DNA of 32,400 nucleotides, from positions 1 to 32,400 of the forward strand of contig NZ_FWZX01000049.1 of the NCBI RefSeq assembly GCF_900177295.1, read 5' to 3'. Numbering within the stretch: the stretch's first letter is position 1; the number at the start of each line of letters is the position of its first letter. The translations under genes were made by a program, and so were the position numbers. The notes beneath the pieces were generated by a model. The model was not told the origin of the DNA and made no database searches. It saw only the letters and a program-made list of their open reading frames with translations. Of this stretch, positions 1-6,789 are shown piece after piece. The DNA is from Tistlia consotensis USBA 355 (GTDB lineage: Bacteria > Pseudomonadota > Alphaproteobacteria > Kiloniellales > DSM-21159).

Positions 1-134
1 CATCCGGCAGCAGGCTCTCCGCCACGATCCGCGCCTTATCCGCCTCCGTGCGTTGTCGGCGCCCCGTCGGACCCGAGAGAACCTCCAGCCGGCCCGCATA
101 GCCTTCCTTTGAGACGCCCAAAGGGCCGCCCATT
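1..134 (-). CDS. IS66-type transposase accessory protein TnpA, N-terminal part, runs off the left edge
   Basis: Reading leftward from an ATG at 134-132 gives 44 residues before the window ends. The segment RRQRTEADKARIVAESL matches the start of the helix-turn-helix domain of the small IS66 OrfA/TnpA (and related IS3 OrfA) proteins, where a basic stretch is followed by E/D-K-x-R-I/L-V-x-E-S. In IS66 elements this protein is needed with TnpB and the TnpC transposase. About two thirds of the expected 100-130 residues lie outside the window, so I cannot tell whether the gene is intact. It faces away from the gene block, opposite to the similar but clearly different gene at the right edge. The family call rests on one motif plus the end sequence at 212-231; IS3 OrfA is the main alternative. 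Confidence 0.7.
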
Positions 135-231
135 TTGCCGTCTCGTTCCACGCAGACACCTCCGTCCAAAGCGGAGGGGTCTTCGCACGATCAGGTCAGG
201 CTGGCCAGGAGGGGGTTAAGTGAGCGCTTAC
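1..231 (-). mobile_element. End of an IS66-family insertion sequence
   Basis: Upstream of the TnpA start there is a 97-bp leader ending at 231. Read on the minus strand, the outermost bases are GTAAGCGCTCACTTAACC, which begin with the GTAAGCG typical of IS66-family terminal inverted repeats. That places the element boundary at about position 231. The other end is outside the window, so the repeat pair and the usual 8-bp target duplication cannot be verified. Confidence 0.6.
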
Positions 232-555
232 CGTCGGCAGGCTGCCGATCGGGCAGGCTGCATCGGACGGGAAGGCTGCGAGCTGGACAGGGCCGCAGGT
301 CCCGCATCGGACGGGCGCCGCAGACCGCGCTTCGGTGGAATCGACAGGCGCCGCCGACGCCCGGCGGACGTCCGGCCGGGGCCCATCGTCGGGGCCCATC
401 GTCGGGGCAGGCAGGCGGTCCGGTCAGGCGGGGCGGCCGGAGCGCCGCCGCCGCTTCGGCGTCGCCCTTCGGCGAGCCCGGGACGACGCGAGCCAGCCGG
501 CTATTGCAGGGGCTTCATCCCGACCCTGTCGCCGGACGAAGCCGTCGAGGGCGGC
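232..555. other. Gene-free spacer between the IS end and the dioxygenase gene, with short repeats
   Basis: No convincing coding frame is visible in these 324 bp; the open frames through it lack family resemblance and look like GC-driven shadows. It contains a 12-bp direct repeat (GCATCGGACGGG at 260-271 and 304-315) and two tandem copies of a 13-bp unit (GGGGCCCATCGTC at 378-390 and 391-403) followed by GGGG. It lies 3' of the dioxygenase gene, but I found no clear hairpin plus T-run terminator. Confidence 0.5.
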
Positions 556-1410
556 CTACGCCGGAATCGGCACCTCGCCCTCGAAGGTCGTGCGCCAGAG
601 CAGGCGGCGGTGGCCGTCGTAGTCGTTGACGGCGAAGTGCAGGGTCGCGCGGTTGTCCCAGATCGTCAGGTCACCGGGCCGCCAGCGGTGTCGGCAGCAG
701 AACTCCGGCCGGGTCATGTGGGCGTAGAGCCGGGCCAGGATCGGCGCGCTCTCTTGCTCGGTCATTCCGTCGAGGCGGGTCGTGTAGGTCGGGTTGACGA
801 ACAGCGCCGCCCTGCCGCTGACCGGATGGCGGCGCACCGCCGGGTGGGCCCGCTCGCGGTCGGCCTCGGGATCGCCCCGGGTGATCCTGATCGAGCGGCT
901 GAGCGCGCCGCTCGGCGCGCGGCTGACGCCGTAGGGCGCGCCGGTCTGGATCGCCCGGCGGTCCGTCAGGATCTCCTTGAGGTCCTCGGGCAGGGTCGCC
1001 CAGGCCGTGACCTGGTCGGCCCAGAGCGTGTCGCCGCCGACCGGCGGCAGCTCGACGGCCTGCAGCAGCGAGCCGCCGGGCGGCCGCTCCAGGAACGAGA
1101 AGTCGGAGTGCCAGTCGCCGCCGAAGGTCGCGATCTTCGCCTCGTCGGCCTCCTTCAGCACGGCGACGACGTCCGGGTCCTCCGGGGAGGGCGCGATGTA
1201 GGGCACGCGGGTCAGCGGCCCGAAGACCGCGGTCGCGCGCTTGAGCGCGGCCATCGAAAGGTTCTGCCCGGGCAGGAACAGCACCAGCCGCTCGGCCAGC
1301 GTCTGCCGCAGGTCCTCGGCCAGGGCCTCCGAGATCGGCTGCCCGAGGTCGAGACCGGTCAGCCGCGCGCCCAGGCGCGGCGTCACCGGCTCGAGCGCGA
1401 AGGCCGCCAT
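556..1410 (-). CDS. TauD/TfdA-family Fe(II)/2-oxoglutarate-dependent dioxygenase
   Basis: This is a 284-residue protein, the usual length for the family. Members oxidise a substrate (taurine, alkyl sulfonates, aryloxyacetates and others) while decarboxylating 2-oxoglutarate in the cytoplasm. The iron facial triad is visible as H101-x-D103 in WHSDFSF and H258 in the segment TLHFAVNDY. Arginines R269 and R273 near the C-terminus fit the 2-oxoglutarate-binding position, and WDNR (251-254) is the usual preceding motif. The N-terminal PRLGARLTGLDLGQPIS is also typical. It starts one base after the Nudix stop codon and is the last gene of a minus-strand run. The substrate cannot be read from the sequence; no sulfonate transporter is nearby, so taurine use is not implied. 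Confidence 0.9.
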   Translation of the reverse strand: MAAFALEPVTPRLGARLTGLDLGQPISEALAEDLRQTLAERLVLFLPGQNLSMAALKRATAVFGPLTRVPYIAPSPEDPDVVAVLKEADEAKIATFGGDWHSDFSFLERPPGGSLLQAVELPPVGGDTLWADQVTAWATLPEDLKEILTDRRAIQTGAPYGVSRAPSGALSRSIRITRGDPEADRERAHPAVRRHPVSGRAALFVNPTYTTRLDGMTEQESAPILARLYAHMTRPEFCCRHRWRPGDLTIWDNRATLHFAVNDYDGHRRLLWRTTFEGEVPIPA

Positions 1411-1411
1411 C

Positions 1412-1864
1412 TCAGGCCGCCCGCAGCTTTTCGAGCAGCCGCTCGACGACCAGGCCGAGGATCCACTCGTGGCTGCTCTCGGCCATGCGGCCGTAGGCCT
1501 CGGCCGGCGAGCCCCAGAACGGCCGGTGCCCAGCCTCGCTCGGCGGATGGCCGCTGTCCTCCAGGGCGACCTGGTAGAAGGTCGCGTACTTGTGGAAGAA
1601 CTTGCCCTCGACCGGCTTGGTCAGCCACTGGCGCACGCAGACCAGCGGCCGCGCCTCGACGAGCCGGTAGCCGGTCTCCTCGAGCAGCTCGCGGGCCAGG
1701 GCCTGTTCGCCGGTCTCGCCCGGCTCGATGCCTCCGCCGGGGATCTCCCAGCCGTCCCTGGTCTCGACCAGCAGCAGGCCGCTGCCCGGCTTGAAGGCGA
1801 TGGCGTAGGAGCCGGGGCGCTTGACGTAGTCGCGGCCGGGCTCCGGGGCGTCGAAGTCGATCAT
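1412..1864 (-). CDS. Nudix hydrolase
   Basis: This 150-residue protein carries a complete Nudix box at residues 44-66: G44, E50, then R58-E59-x-x-E62-E63-x-G65, fitting GX5EX7REUXEEXGU. The family hydrolyses nucleoside diphosphates linked to another group, using Mg2+ held by the REUXEE glutamates. The preceding IPGGG is the normal lead-in. It is followed by the dioxygenase gene with a one-base gap, so translation is probably coupled. The acylphosphatase upstream ends 72 bp away. The substrate cannot be predicted; a housecleaning role on damaged nucleotides is one possibility. Confidence 0.9.
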   Translation of the reverse strand: MIDFDAPEPGRDYVKRPGSYAIAFKPGSGLLLVETRDGWEIPGGGIEPGETGEQALARELLEETGYRLVEARPLVCVRQWLTKPVEGKFFHKYATFYQVALEDSGHPPSEAGHRPFWGSPAEAYGRMAESSHEWILGLVVERLLEKLRAA

Positions 1865-1936
1865 GGCTGCGAAGGTAGGCGCGCCGCCGGCCGCGGAAAA
1901 GAGACGGCTGCGAAGGGCAGCCTCCCGCCCCGCTCC

Positions 1937-2221
1937 TCAGGCGGTCGGCCGCTGCTCGAATCCGGCCGGCGCGGCCTCGTCGGTCTCGGCGGTCTCGACC
2001 GCGACGACCCGGGCATGCAGGGGGCCGTCGTGGCAGAGCCGAAGCATCTCCTCGACCGCCGCCGCGGCGCCGGCGAAGAGCGCCTCGACCGTGCCGTCCC
2101 GGCGGTTGCGCACCCAGCCGTCGAGGCCGAGGCGCTGCGCCTCCTGGACCGTCCAGGCACGGAACCAGACGCCCTGGACCCGGCCGTGGACGCGGGCCAG
2201 GACCTGCCGCACCGCCGCCAC
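1937..2221 (-). CDS. acyP: Acylphosphatase
   Basis: This is a 94-residue protein, the usual acylphosphatase size. It hydrolyses the carboxyl-phosphate bond of small acyl phosphates. Both signature segments are present: GRVQGVWFRAWT (13-24), whose R21 is the phosphate-binding arginine, and GWVRNRRDGTVEA (35-47), whose N39 is the catalytic asparagine. The ATG lies 4 bp after the stop codon of the upstream SDR gene, so the two are very probably co-transcribed. The C-terminal tail of about 15 residues is low-complexity and unlike the core. Confidence 0.93.
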   Translation of the reverse strand: MAAVRQVLARVHGRVQGVWFRAWTVQEAQRLGLDGWVRNRRDGTVEALFAGAAAAVEEMLRLCHDGPLHARVVAVETAETDEAAPAGFEQRPTA

Positions 2222-2225
2222 CGCG

Positions 2226-2984
2226 CTACAGCCCGACCCGCTTCAGCAGCTCCTCGTCGCGGATCGAGAGCTCCTGGCCGGCCAGGTCGTCGGCGGCCTT
2301 GCCGCACAGCCAGGCGACGACCGCCGCCGGCCGCTCGACCTTGGCCAGGCTCTCGCGCGGCAGCTTGCTGATCTGGTTGATGCCGCTGGCGCGGATCTGC
2401 ACCTGCATCTCGGTGTCGACCGTGCCCGGGCCGAAGCCGAAGACGCGGATGCCCTGCCGGCCGTACTCCAGGTGCAGCGAGCCGGTCAGCATGGCGAGCC
2501 CGGCCTTGCCGGCGCAGTAGGCGCTCCAGCCTTCGAGCGGCCGGTGCGCGGCGCCCGAGGAGATGTTGACGATCGTGCCGCCGCCGCGCTCGACCATCGC
2601 GGGGATCACCGCCCGCGCCGCCAGGAAGGCGCCGCCCAGGTTGATCCGCACGTTGTCGAGCCAGGCCTCGGCGTCGCACTCGGCGAGCAGGCCGATCGGC
2701 TGGATCACGCCGGCATTGTTGACCAGGATGTCGACCGGGCCGAAGGCGGCGCGGGTGCCGGCGAGCATCGCCTCGACGGCGGCCGGGCGGCTGACGTCGC
2801 AGGCCAGCGCCTCGGCCTTGCCGCCGGCATCTCGGATCCCGGCCGCCACGTCCTCGCAGGCGCCGAGGCTGCGCGCCGTCACCACGACGCGCGCGCCCTT
2901 CGCCGCCAGCGCCTCGGCGATCGCCGCGCCGATGCCGCGCCCGCCGCCCGTGACCACCGCGACCTTGCCGTCCAACTCGCTCAT
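2226..2984 (-). CDS. Short-chain dehydrogenase/reductase (classical SDR)
   Basis: This is a 252-residue classical SDR with an N-terminal Rossmann fold. The nucleotide-binding motif is TGGGRGIG (12-19), the acidic D63 lies in the CDVS motif, NNAG is at 89-92, and the catalytic set is Ser142/143, Tyr156 and Lys160 in YCAGK. R38 following the second strand suggests NADPH preference. The substrate is not predictable. The PG motif is present, but the C-terminus (LSIRDEELLKRVGL) is not the usual FabG ending. It is the first gene of a probable operon with the acylphosphatase. A long inverted repeat (3008-3088) lies 24 bp upstream of its start. Confidence 0.9.
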   Translation of the reverse strand: MSELDGKVAVVTGGGRGIGAAIAEALAAKGARVVVTARSLGACEDVAAGIRDAGGKAEALACDVSRPAAVEAMLAGTRAAFGPVDILVNNAGVIQPIGLLAECDAEAWLDNVRINLGGAFLAARAVIPAMVERGGGTIVNISSGAAHRPLEGWSAYCAGKAGLAMLTGSLHLEYGRQGIRVFGFGPGTVDTEMQVQIRASGINQISKLPRESLAKVERPAAVVAWLCGKAADDLAGQELSIRDEELLKRVGL

Positions 2985-3007
2985 GAAAGACTCCCTACAC
3001 TGGCTCC

Positions 3008-3088
3008 GGCGCCAGCCCGCTCCCCCACCCCGCCACCCAACGACAGTATCCTGGAATGGGTGGCGGGGTGGGGGAGCGGGCTGGTGCC
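3008..3088. repeat. Long inverted repeat: 32-bp arms, 17-nt loop
   Basis: The left arm (3008-3039) and right arm (3057-3088) are reverse complements at 31 of 32 positions; the only mismatch is near the outer end (GGCGCC against GGCACC). The arms are made of C-rich blocks such as CCCGCTCCCCCACCCCGCC, and the loop is ACGACAGTATCCTGGAA. It sits between two co-oriented minus-strand genes. It could end transcription of the HEPN-like gene or be a REP-type interspersed repeat. No T-run follows the stem on the minus strand, so a simple intrinsic terminator is not a good fit. Confidence 0.9.
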
Positions 3089-3095
3089 GTCTTCA

Positions 3096-3506
3096 CTAAC
3101 CGTCCTCCCCTGGATACATCGCCAGGAAGACGAGTGAAACCGCCCGGCGCGCCGCCTTCTCCCAGTCGGGCCGGCGGGTCCACTGGTCCTCGAGCGTCAG
3201 CACCGGTTCGCGGCGGTTCTCGTGCAGCAGCGCGTTGCGCAGGCCGCGCAGCCAGACCAGCTCTTCGGCGGGAACGGCGTCGTGGCGGCCGGTCGCCTCG
3301 GCCTGCGACTCGACGACGGCGCCGGCCAGGATCACGCAGGCGACCCAGGCGCCGGCGCAGAAACAGGCCTGCAGGTCGATGGTCAGCGCCGTCGCCTGCT
3401 CGGAGAAGCGGCTGCCGCCCTGGCGCGCCCGCTCCTGCTGCCGGGCCTCGAACCAGAGCCGCCGCTCGTCCCAGGTGACCGGGTCCGGTTGCTCGAGGTG
3501 CTCCAT
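3096..3506 (-). CDS. Small HEPN-like helical protein
   Basis: This is a 136-residue protein that I do not recognise as a named family. The central helical stretch (about 47-70, ACVILAGAVVESQ) followed by LRGLRNALLHE (86-96) resembles HEPN/DUF4145-type proteins. R90-N91-A-L-L-H95 fits the R-x4-6-H motif that forms the RNase active site in active HEPN proteins. There is no signal peptide or membrane segment. It starts 20 bp after the CYTH-CHAD stop, so it is probably co-transcribed with that gene. No good Shine-Dalgarno sequence is visible before this ATG. No antitoxin-like partner is adjacent, which argues against a classical HEPN/MNT pair. The HEPN assignment comes from pattern recognition only. 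Confidence 0.6.
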   Translation of the reverse strand: MEHLEQPDPVTWDERRLWFEARQQERARQGGSRFSEQATALTIDLQACFCAGAWVACVILAGAVVESQAEATGRHDAVPAEELVWLRGLRNALLHENRREPVLTLEDQWTRRPDWEKAARRAVSLVFLAMYPGEDG

Positions 3507-3526
3507 GGGGAAGAGGTGGGGAGCGC

Positions 3527-5134
3527 TCAGCGCCCCCAGAAGGGCCGTGCCTTGCGATAGTCGTCCCAGGCCGCGGCGAAATGGCCGAGGTCGGCCTCGA
3601 TGCGCGCCGCCTGCCAGCCGATCACCAGGCCTGCGGCATAGGGCTCGAAGGCACGCTTGCGGTCCTGCGCGCCGGCTGCCTCCAGCTCGTCGATCAGGCG
3701 GTGCCCGACGACCGCGTCGTTGAGCGTGCCGAGCGTGTCCTGCAGGGCGACCAGCCTGACGAGGTGGCGCTTGACCGCCTTGCTGCCGTAGAGGCCGCGG
3801 AAGAACTCCACGGCGTAGCGCAGCTTCTTGGCGGCGATGCGCACCTCGTGCAGCTCGGCCTCGCTGCGCCCCTTGCGCTTGCGCGCGGTCCTGCGCAGGG
3901 CCTTGTCGCGGCGGCTCAGCAGCGCGTCGGCCAGCTCGGTGATCGGCCGCCCGGCCGGGTCCGGCTCGCCGAACTCGGGGCGCCGGTGCCAGCCGCCCTC
4001 CTGGAGCCAGAGCGCGAGGCGCAGCAGCAGGCGGCTGTAGCGCACGTCGGCGAGCGCCGCCTGGGCGTCCCGGTAGGCCTGCGCGCGTGCCGCCTCGACC
4101 GCCTTCTCCAGGCCGCCCAGGCTGGGCTCGTTGGGCAGGCGGCGGGCCAGCGGCTTCAGCGTGCCGATGCCGAACACGTCCCAGTCGCGCGCCGGGCCCA
4201 GGCTCTGCTGCAGCCAGCGAAGCTCCTCCTTCAGGAAGGCCGCGGCGTCGGGCGCCAGCACCGTCTTCATCAGCGAGACCAGGGCGCGCAGGCGGCGCAG
4301 CGCGACGCGCAGCTGGTGCACGCCCTCCGGATCGGCGCCGGCCAGCACCGCCGACTCGTTGCCGCGCATCTGCTCCAGGCAGGCGCCGGCCAGCAGGGCG
4401 AAGGCCTCGGAGACCGTCATGCCGGGCTGGAGCTCCGGCTTGCGGCCGCGGTTCGGCGTCGGCGCAAGCTGCTCGTAGAGGGCGTAGCCGCGCTCGGCCT
4501 TGCTGCGTGCCTCCAGGCGGAAGGGCAGCTGCTCGGACAGCAGCAGGGCGAGCTCGTAGAGCCGCGCCGGCGGCCCGGACTTGAGCTCCAGCTCGGCCTC
4601 GCTGACCGCCTCGCTGCGGCCGCCGGCATGGATCTCGCCGATATCCAGGGCCAGCTCGATCTCGGCGTCGGCGTGGCGCAGCAGCAGGGTGCGCCGGTCG
4701 ATGTCGGTCGAGAAGACCGGCTCCAGCCGCTCGGCCAGGCGTTCGTCCCGGAAGAAGTCGCGCAGCGCCTCGTCCTCGATCAGCCCGATGTCCGGACCGT
4801 CGCTCTCGGTCACGGTCTCGTACTCGATCAGGTGCTGGACCGTGGCCGGGCTGGCCGCCGGCGCCCTGCCGCCGCCGAGGCCGCGCCCGGCGAGCAGGGC
4901 GGCATAGCTGGCAGGCGCGATCTTCAAGGTCTGCAGGCGCTGCTGGCCGACGTCGCGCAGGCGCAGGGCCATGCGCCGGTCGCGCAGCAGGAAGTCCTCG
5001 CTGTCGAAGTAGGTGCCGACCAGCCGCCGGCGCTTCGCCCGGCCCTGGGCGATCATCCGCACGAACGGATGCCGGCGCAGCTTCTCCAGCTGCGCCGGCG
5101 GCAGGCTCAGCTTCAGCTCGATCTCGTCAGCCAT
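3527..5134 (-). CDS. CYTH and CHAD domain protein (inorganic triphosphatase/polyphosphate-binding type)
   Basis: This is a 535-residue two-domain protein. The CYTH domain (about 3-215) opens with the diagnostic ExExK as E4-I-E6-L-K8 and has the arginine- and glutamate-rich strands of the triphosphate tunnel (for example ALRLRD and IEYETVTE). The CHAD domain (about 240-530) has two helical repeats with its typical basic motifs, H273-x2-R276-x3-R280-R281 and H429-x2-R432-x3-K436-K437. CYTH enzymes of this layout hydrolyse inorganic triphosphate, as E. coli YgiF does, and CHAD domains bind polyphosphate. It lies downstream of hdaA and an SDR, where many alphaproteobacteria carry polyphosphate kinase. 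A Pho-box-like repeat lies 58-75 bp upstream. Confidence 0.92.
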   Translation of the reverse strand: MADEIELKLSLPPAQLEKLRRHPFVRMIAQGRAKRRRLVGTYFDSEDFLLRDRRMALRLRDVGQQRLQTLKIAPASYAALLAGRGLGGGRAPAASPATVQHLIEYETVTESDGPDIGLIEDEALRDFFRDERLAERLEPVFSTDIDRRTLLLRHADAEIELALDIGEIHAGGRSEAVSEAELELKSGPPARLYELALLLSEQLPFRLEARSKAERGYALYEQLAPTPNRGRKPELQPGMTVSEAFALLAGACLEQMRGNESAVLAGADPEGVHQLRVALRRLRALVSLMKTVLAPDAAAFLKEELRWLQQSLGPARDWDVFGIGTLKPLARRLPNEPSLGGLEKAVEAARAQAYRDAQAALADVRYSRLLLRLALWLQEGGWHRRPEFGEPDPAGRPITELADALLSRRDKALRRTARKRKGRSEAELHEVRIAAKKLRYAVEFFRGLYGSKAVKRHLVRLVALQDTLGTLNDAVVGHRLIDELEAAGAQDRKRAFEPYAAGLVIGWQAARIEADLGHFAAAWDDYRKARPFWGR

Positions 5135-5191
5135 CGGACGCCGAGCGACCGCCGCGCACCCCGGTCATTGAGTCCCCTTGCCCCGCGAATA

Positions 5192-5209
5192 CTGTCACGA
5201 AAGTGTCAC
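5192..5209 (+). promoter_or_regulatory. Pho-box-like direct repeat upstream of the CYTH-CHAD gene
   Basis: The bases CTGTCAC-GAAA-GTGTCAC form two 7-bp repeats separated by 4 bp, exactly the spacing of a PhoB box (CTGTCAT-N4-CTGTCAT), with 11 of 14 repeat positions matching. It lies upstream of a gene with a polyphosphate-binding domain. However, it reads toward the right while the gene runs left, the reverse of the usual orientation. It is a single match found by eye. Confidence 0.3.
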
Positions 5210-5281
5210 AAAACTAGATGACCTGAAGGATCGGTCTAGTAAGTGGCCTTGTCAACCGAGGGCCCGCTCGCCGAGGCCCTG

Positions 5282-6061
5282 CTAGAGCGTACCCGGATAG
5301 CCGCCGCCGTCGAGCAGCAGGTTCTGGCCGGTGATGTAGCCGGCGTGAACACTGGCCAGGAAGGCGCAGGCGGCGCCGAACTCCTCGATCGTGCCAAAGC
5401 GCTTGGCCGGGTTCGACAGGCGCCGCTCGTCGAGCACCGCCTCGACGCTCTTGCCGGCCTTGGCGGCGGCGGCCTCGGCGGTGCCGCGCAGGCGGTCCGT
5501 GTCGAAGGGCCCGGGCAGCAGGTTGTTGATCGTGACGTTGTGCTCGACGGTCTTGCGCGCGATGCCGGCGACGAAGCCGGTCAGGCCGGCGCGCGCGCCG
5601 TTCGACAGGCCCAGGATGTCGATCGGCGCCTTCACCGCCGAGGAGGTGATGTTGACGATGCGGCCGAACCTGCGCCCGATCATGCCGTCGACCGTCGCCT
5701 TGATCAGCTCGATGGGGGTCAGCATGTTGGCGTCGAGCGCGGCGATCCAGTCGTCGCGGGTCCAGTTGCGGAAGTCGCCCGGCGGCGGGCCGCCGGCGTT
5801 GTTGACCAGGATGTCCGGCTCCGGGCAGGCAGCCAGCGCCCGGGCCCGCCCCTCGGCCGTCGTGATGTCGCAGGCGACCGCGGTCACCGGGACGCCGTAG
5901 GCCTCGCGCAGTTCCTGCGCCGTCGCCTCCAGGGTCCCGGCGGTGCGTGCGACGATGGTCAGCTCGGCGCCCTCGCCGGCCAGCGCCATGGCGCAGCCCT
6001 TGCCGAGACCCTTGCTGGCGGCGCAGACCAGCGCCTTGCGTCCGCGGATACCCATGTCCAT
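5282..6061 (-). CDS. SDR-superfamily protein lacking the canonical catalytic Tyr/Lys (BKR-like)
   Basis: This 259-residue protein has the Rossmann layout of FabG-like reductases: CAASKGLG (13-20) in place of TGxxxGIG, the CDIT segment around D65, NNAG (87-90) and a C-terminal GQNLLLDGG motif. The YxxxK active site is replaced by S153-N-G-A-R157, in a segment reading LGLSNGARAGLTG. A known SDR-like subgroup annotated as putative beta-ketoacyl reductase lacks perfect cofactor and catalytic motifs in this way, so the change is probably a subfamily trait rather than recent decay. Enzymatic activity is uncertain. The gene starts 23 bp after hdaA and is probably in the same transcript. Confidence 0.88.
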   Translation of the reverse strand: MDMGIRGRKALVCAASKGLGKGCAMALAGEGAELTIVARTAGTLEATAQELREAYGVPVTAVACDITTAEGRARALAACPEPDILVNNAGGPPPGDFRNWTRDDWIAALDANMLTPIELIKATVDGMIGRRFGRIVNITSSAVKAPIDILGLSNGARAGLTGFVAGIARKTVEHNVTINNLLPGPFDTDRLRGTAEAAAAKAGKSVEAVLDERRLSNPAKRFGTIEEFGAACAFLASVHAGYITGQNLLLDGGGYPGTL

Positions 6062-6084
6062 CGGGCAGTCTCCCTGCTTGCTGT

Positions 6085-6789
6085 CTATCGTTCGCTTTCG
6101 CCGGCCTCGCCGAGCGCGTCCAGGACCGCCCGGGCGACCGGCTTGGTGACCCGCCGCCGCTCGGCCAGCGCGCGCCGGTCGATCGCCTCGACCAGACGCT
6201 GGGCGGCAGCATAGGTGCGCTCCATGCGGGCCACCAGATAGTCGACCGCCTCGGCGGCCGGGCGCAGCTGGCGATCGGAAAACAGCTTGATCAGCAGCCC
6301 CTTCATCAGGGCGTCGTCGGGCGGCCCGAGGCGCGCGACCGTGGCCGTCGCCAGACGCGAGGCGAGGTCGGCGAGGCCGACCGGCCAGCGCGCCGGCTCG
6401 GCCTCGGCGGCCAGCAGCAGCGTGCCGCGGCGCTCGGCCAGCAGGTTGTAGAGGTGCAGCAGCGCCTCCTCCGCGGCCGGCCGCCCGGCCACCGCGGCCG
6501 CGTCGTCGAGCAGTGCCGCACGGGCGGCGCCGAGACGCCCGGCCGGCCCCTCCGCCTCCAGCTCGGCGACCGAGAAGGAGGGGGCGCTGCTGACGCCGCG
6601 CCAGACCTCGGCGAGGTGGCTCTTGCCGCTGCCGGCCGGCCCGGCCAGGGCGAGCGCCGTCGCCGGCCAGTCCGGCCAGCGGTCGATCCAGGCGACGGCG
6701 GTCTCGTTGCAGGGCGCGACCAGGAAGTCGGCGCGGCCCAGGGCCGGCCGCTGCGGCAGGGTCAGGACGAGCTGGGCTGGCGCGGTCAT
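6085..6789 (-). CDS. hdaA: HdaA, DnaA-related regulator of replication initiation
   Basis: This 234-residue AAA+ protein is related to the ATPase domain of DnaA but lacks the DNA-binding domain IV. With the beta clamp, HdaA/Hda stimulates ATP hydrolysis by DnaA to prevent re-initiation. It shows an N-terminal clamp-binding-type segment (QLVLTLPQRPAL, 6-17), Walker A GPAGSGKSH (50-58), a Walker B region ALLDD (92-96) and a C-terminal helical lid with ERTYAAAQRLV. Its ATG overlaps the AI-2E permease stop codon by 4 bp (ATGA), which fixes the start: a longer frame reading back to 7128 only shadows the permease. The linkage permease-hdaA is common in alphaproteobacteria. Confidence 0.9.
   Translation of the reverse strand: MTAPAQLVLTLPQRPALGRADFLVAPCNETAVAWIDRWPDWPATALALAGPAGSGKSHLAEVWRGVSSAPSFSVAELEAEGPAGRLGAARAALLDDAAAVAGRPAAEEALLHLYNLLAERRGTLLLAAEAEPARWPVGLADLASRLATATVARLGPPDDALMKGLLIKLFSDRQLRPAAEAVDYLVARMERTYAAAQRLVEAIDRRALAERRRVTKPVARAVLDALGEAGESER

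Noticed and set aside
212-231. TTAA and TTAC words near the left IS end resembling a CtrA site
   Set aside because: The spacer is 8 bp, not 7, and the bases are explained by the IS66 terminal repeat.
196-399. A 67-residue minus-strand frame in the spacer beside the left IS end
   Set aside because: It crosses the IS boundary and short direct repeats, has no ribosome-binding site and resembles no protein I know.
220-3137. Long plus-strand frames opposite the dioxygenase, Nudix, acylphosphatase and SDR genes
   Set aside because: They mirror well-supported minus-strand genes and show the typical composition of antisense shadows in high-GC DNA.
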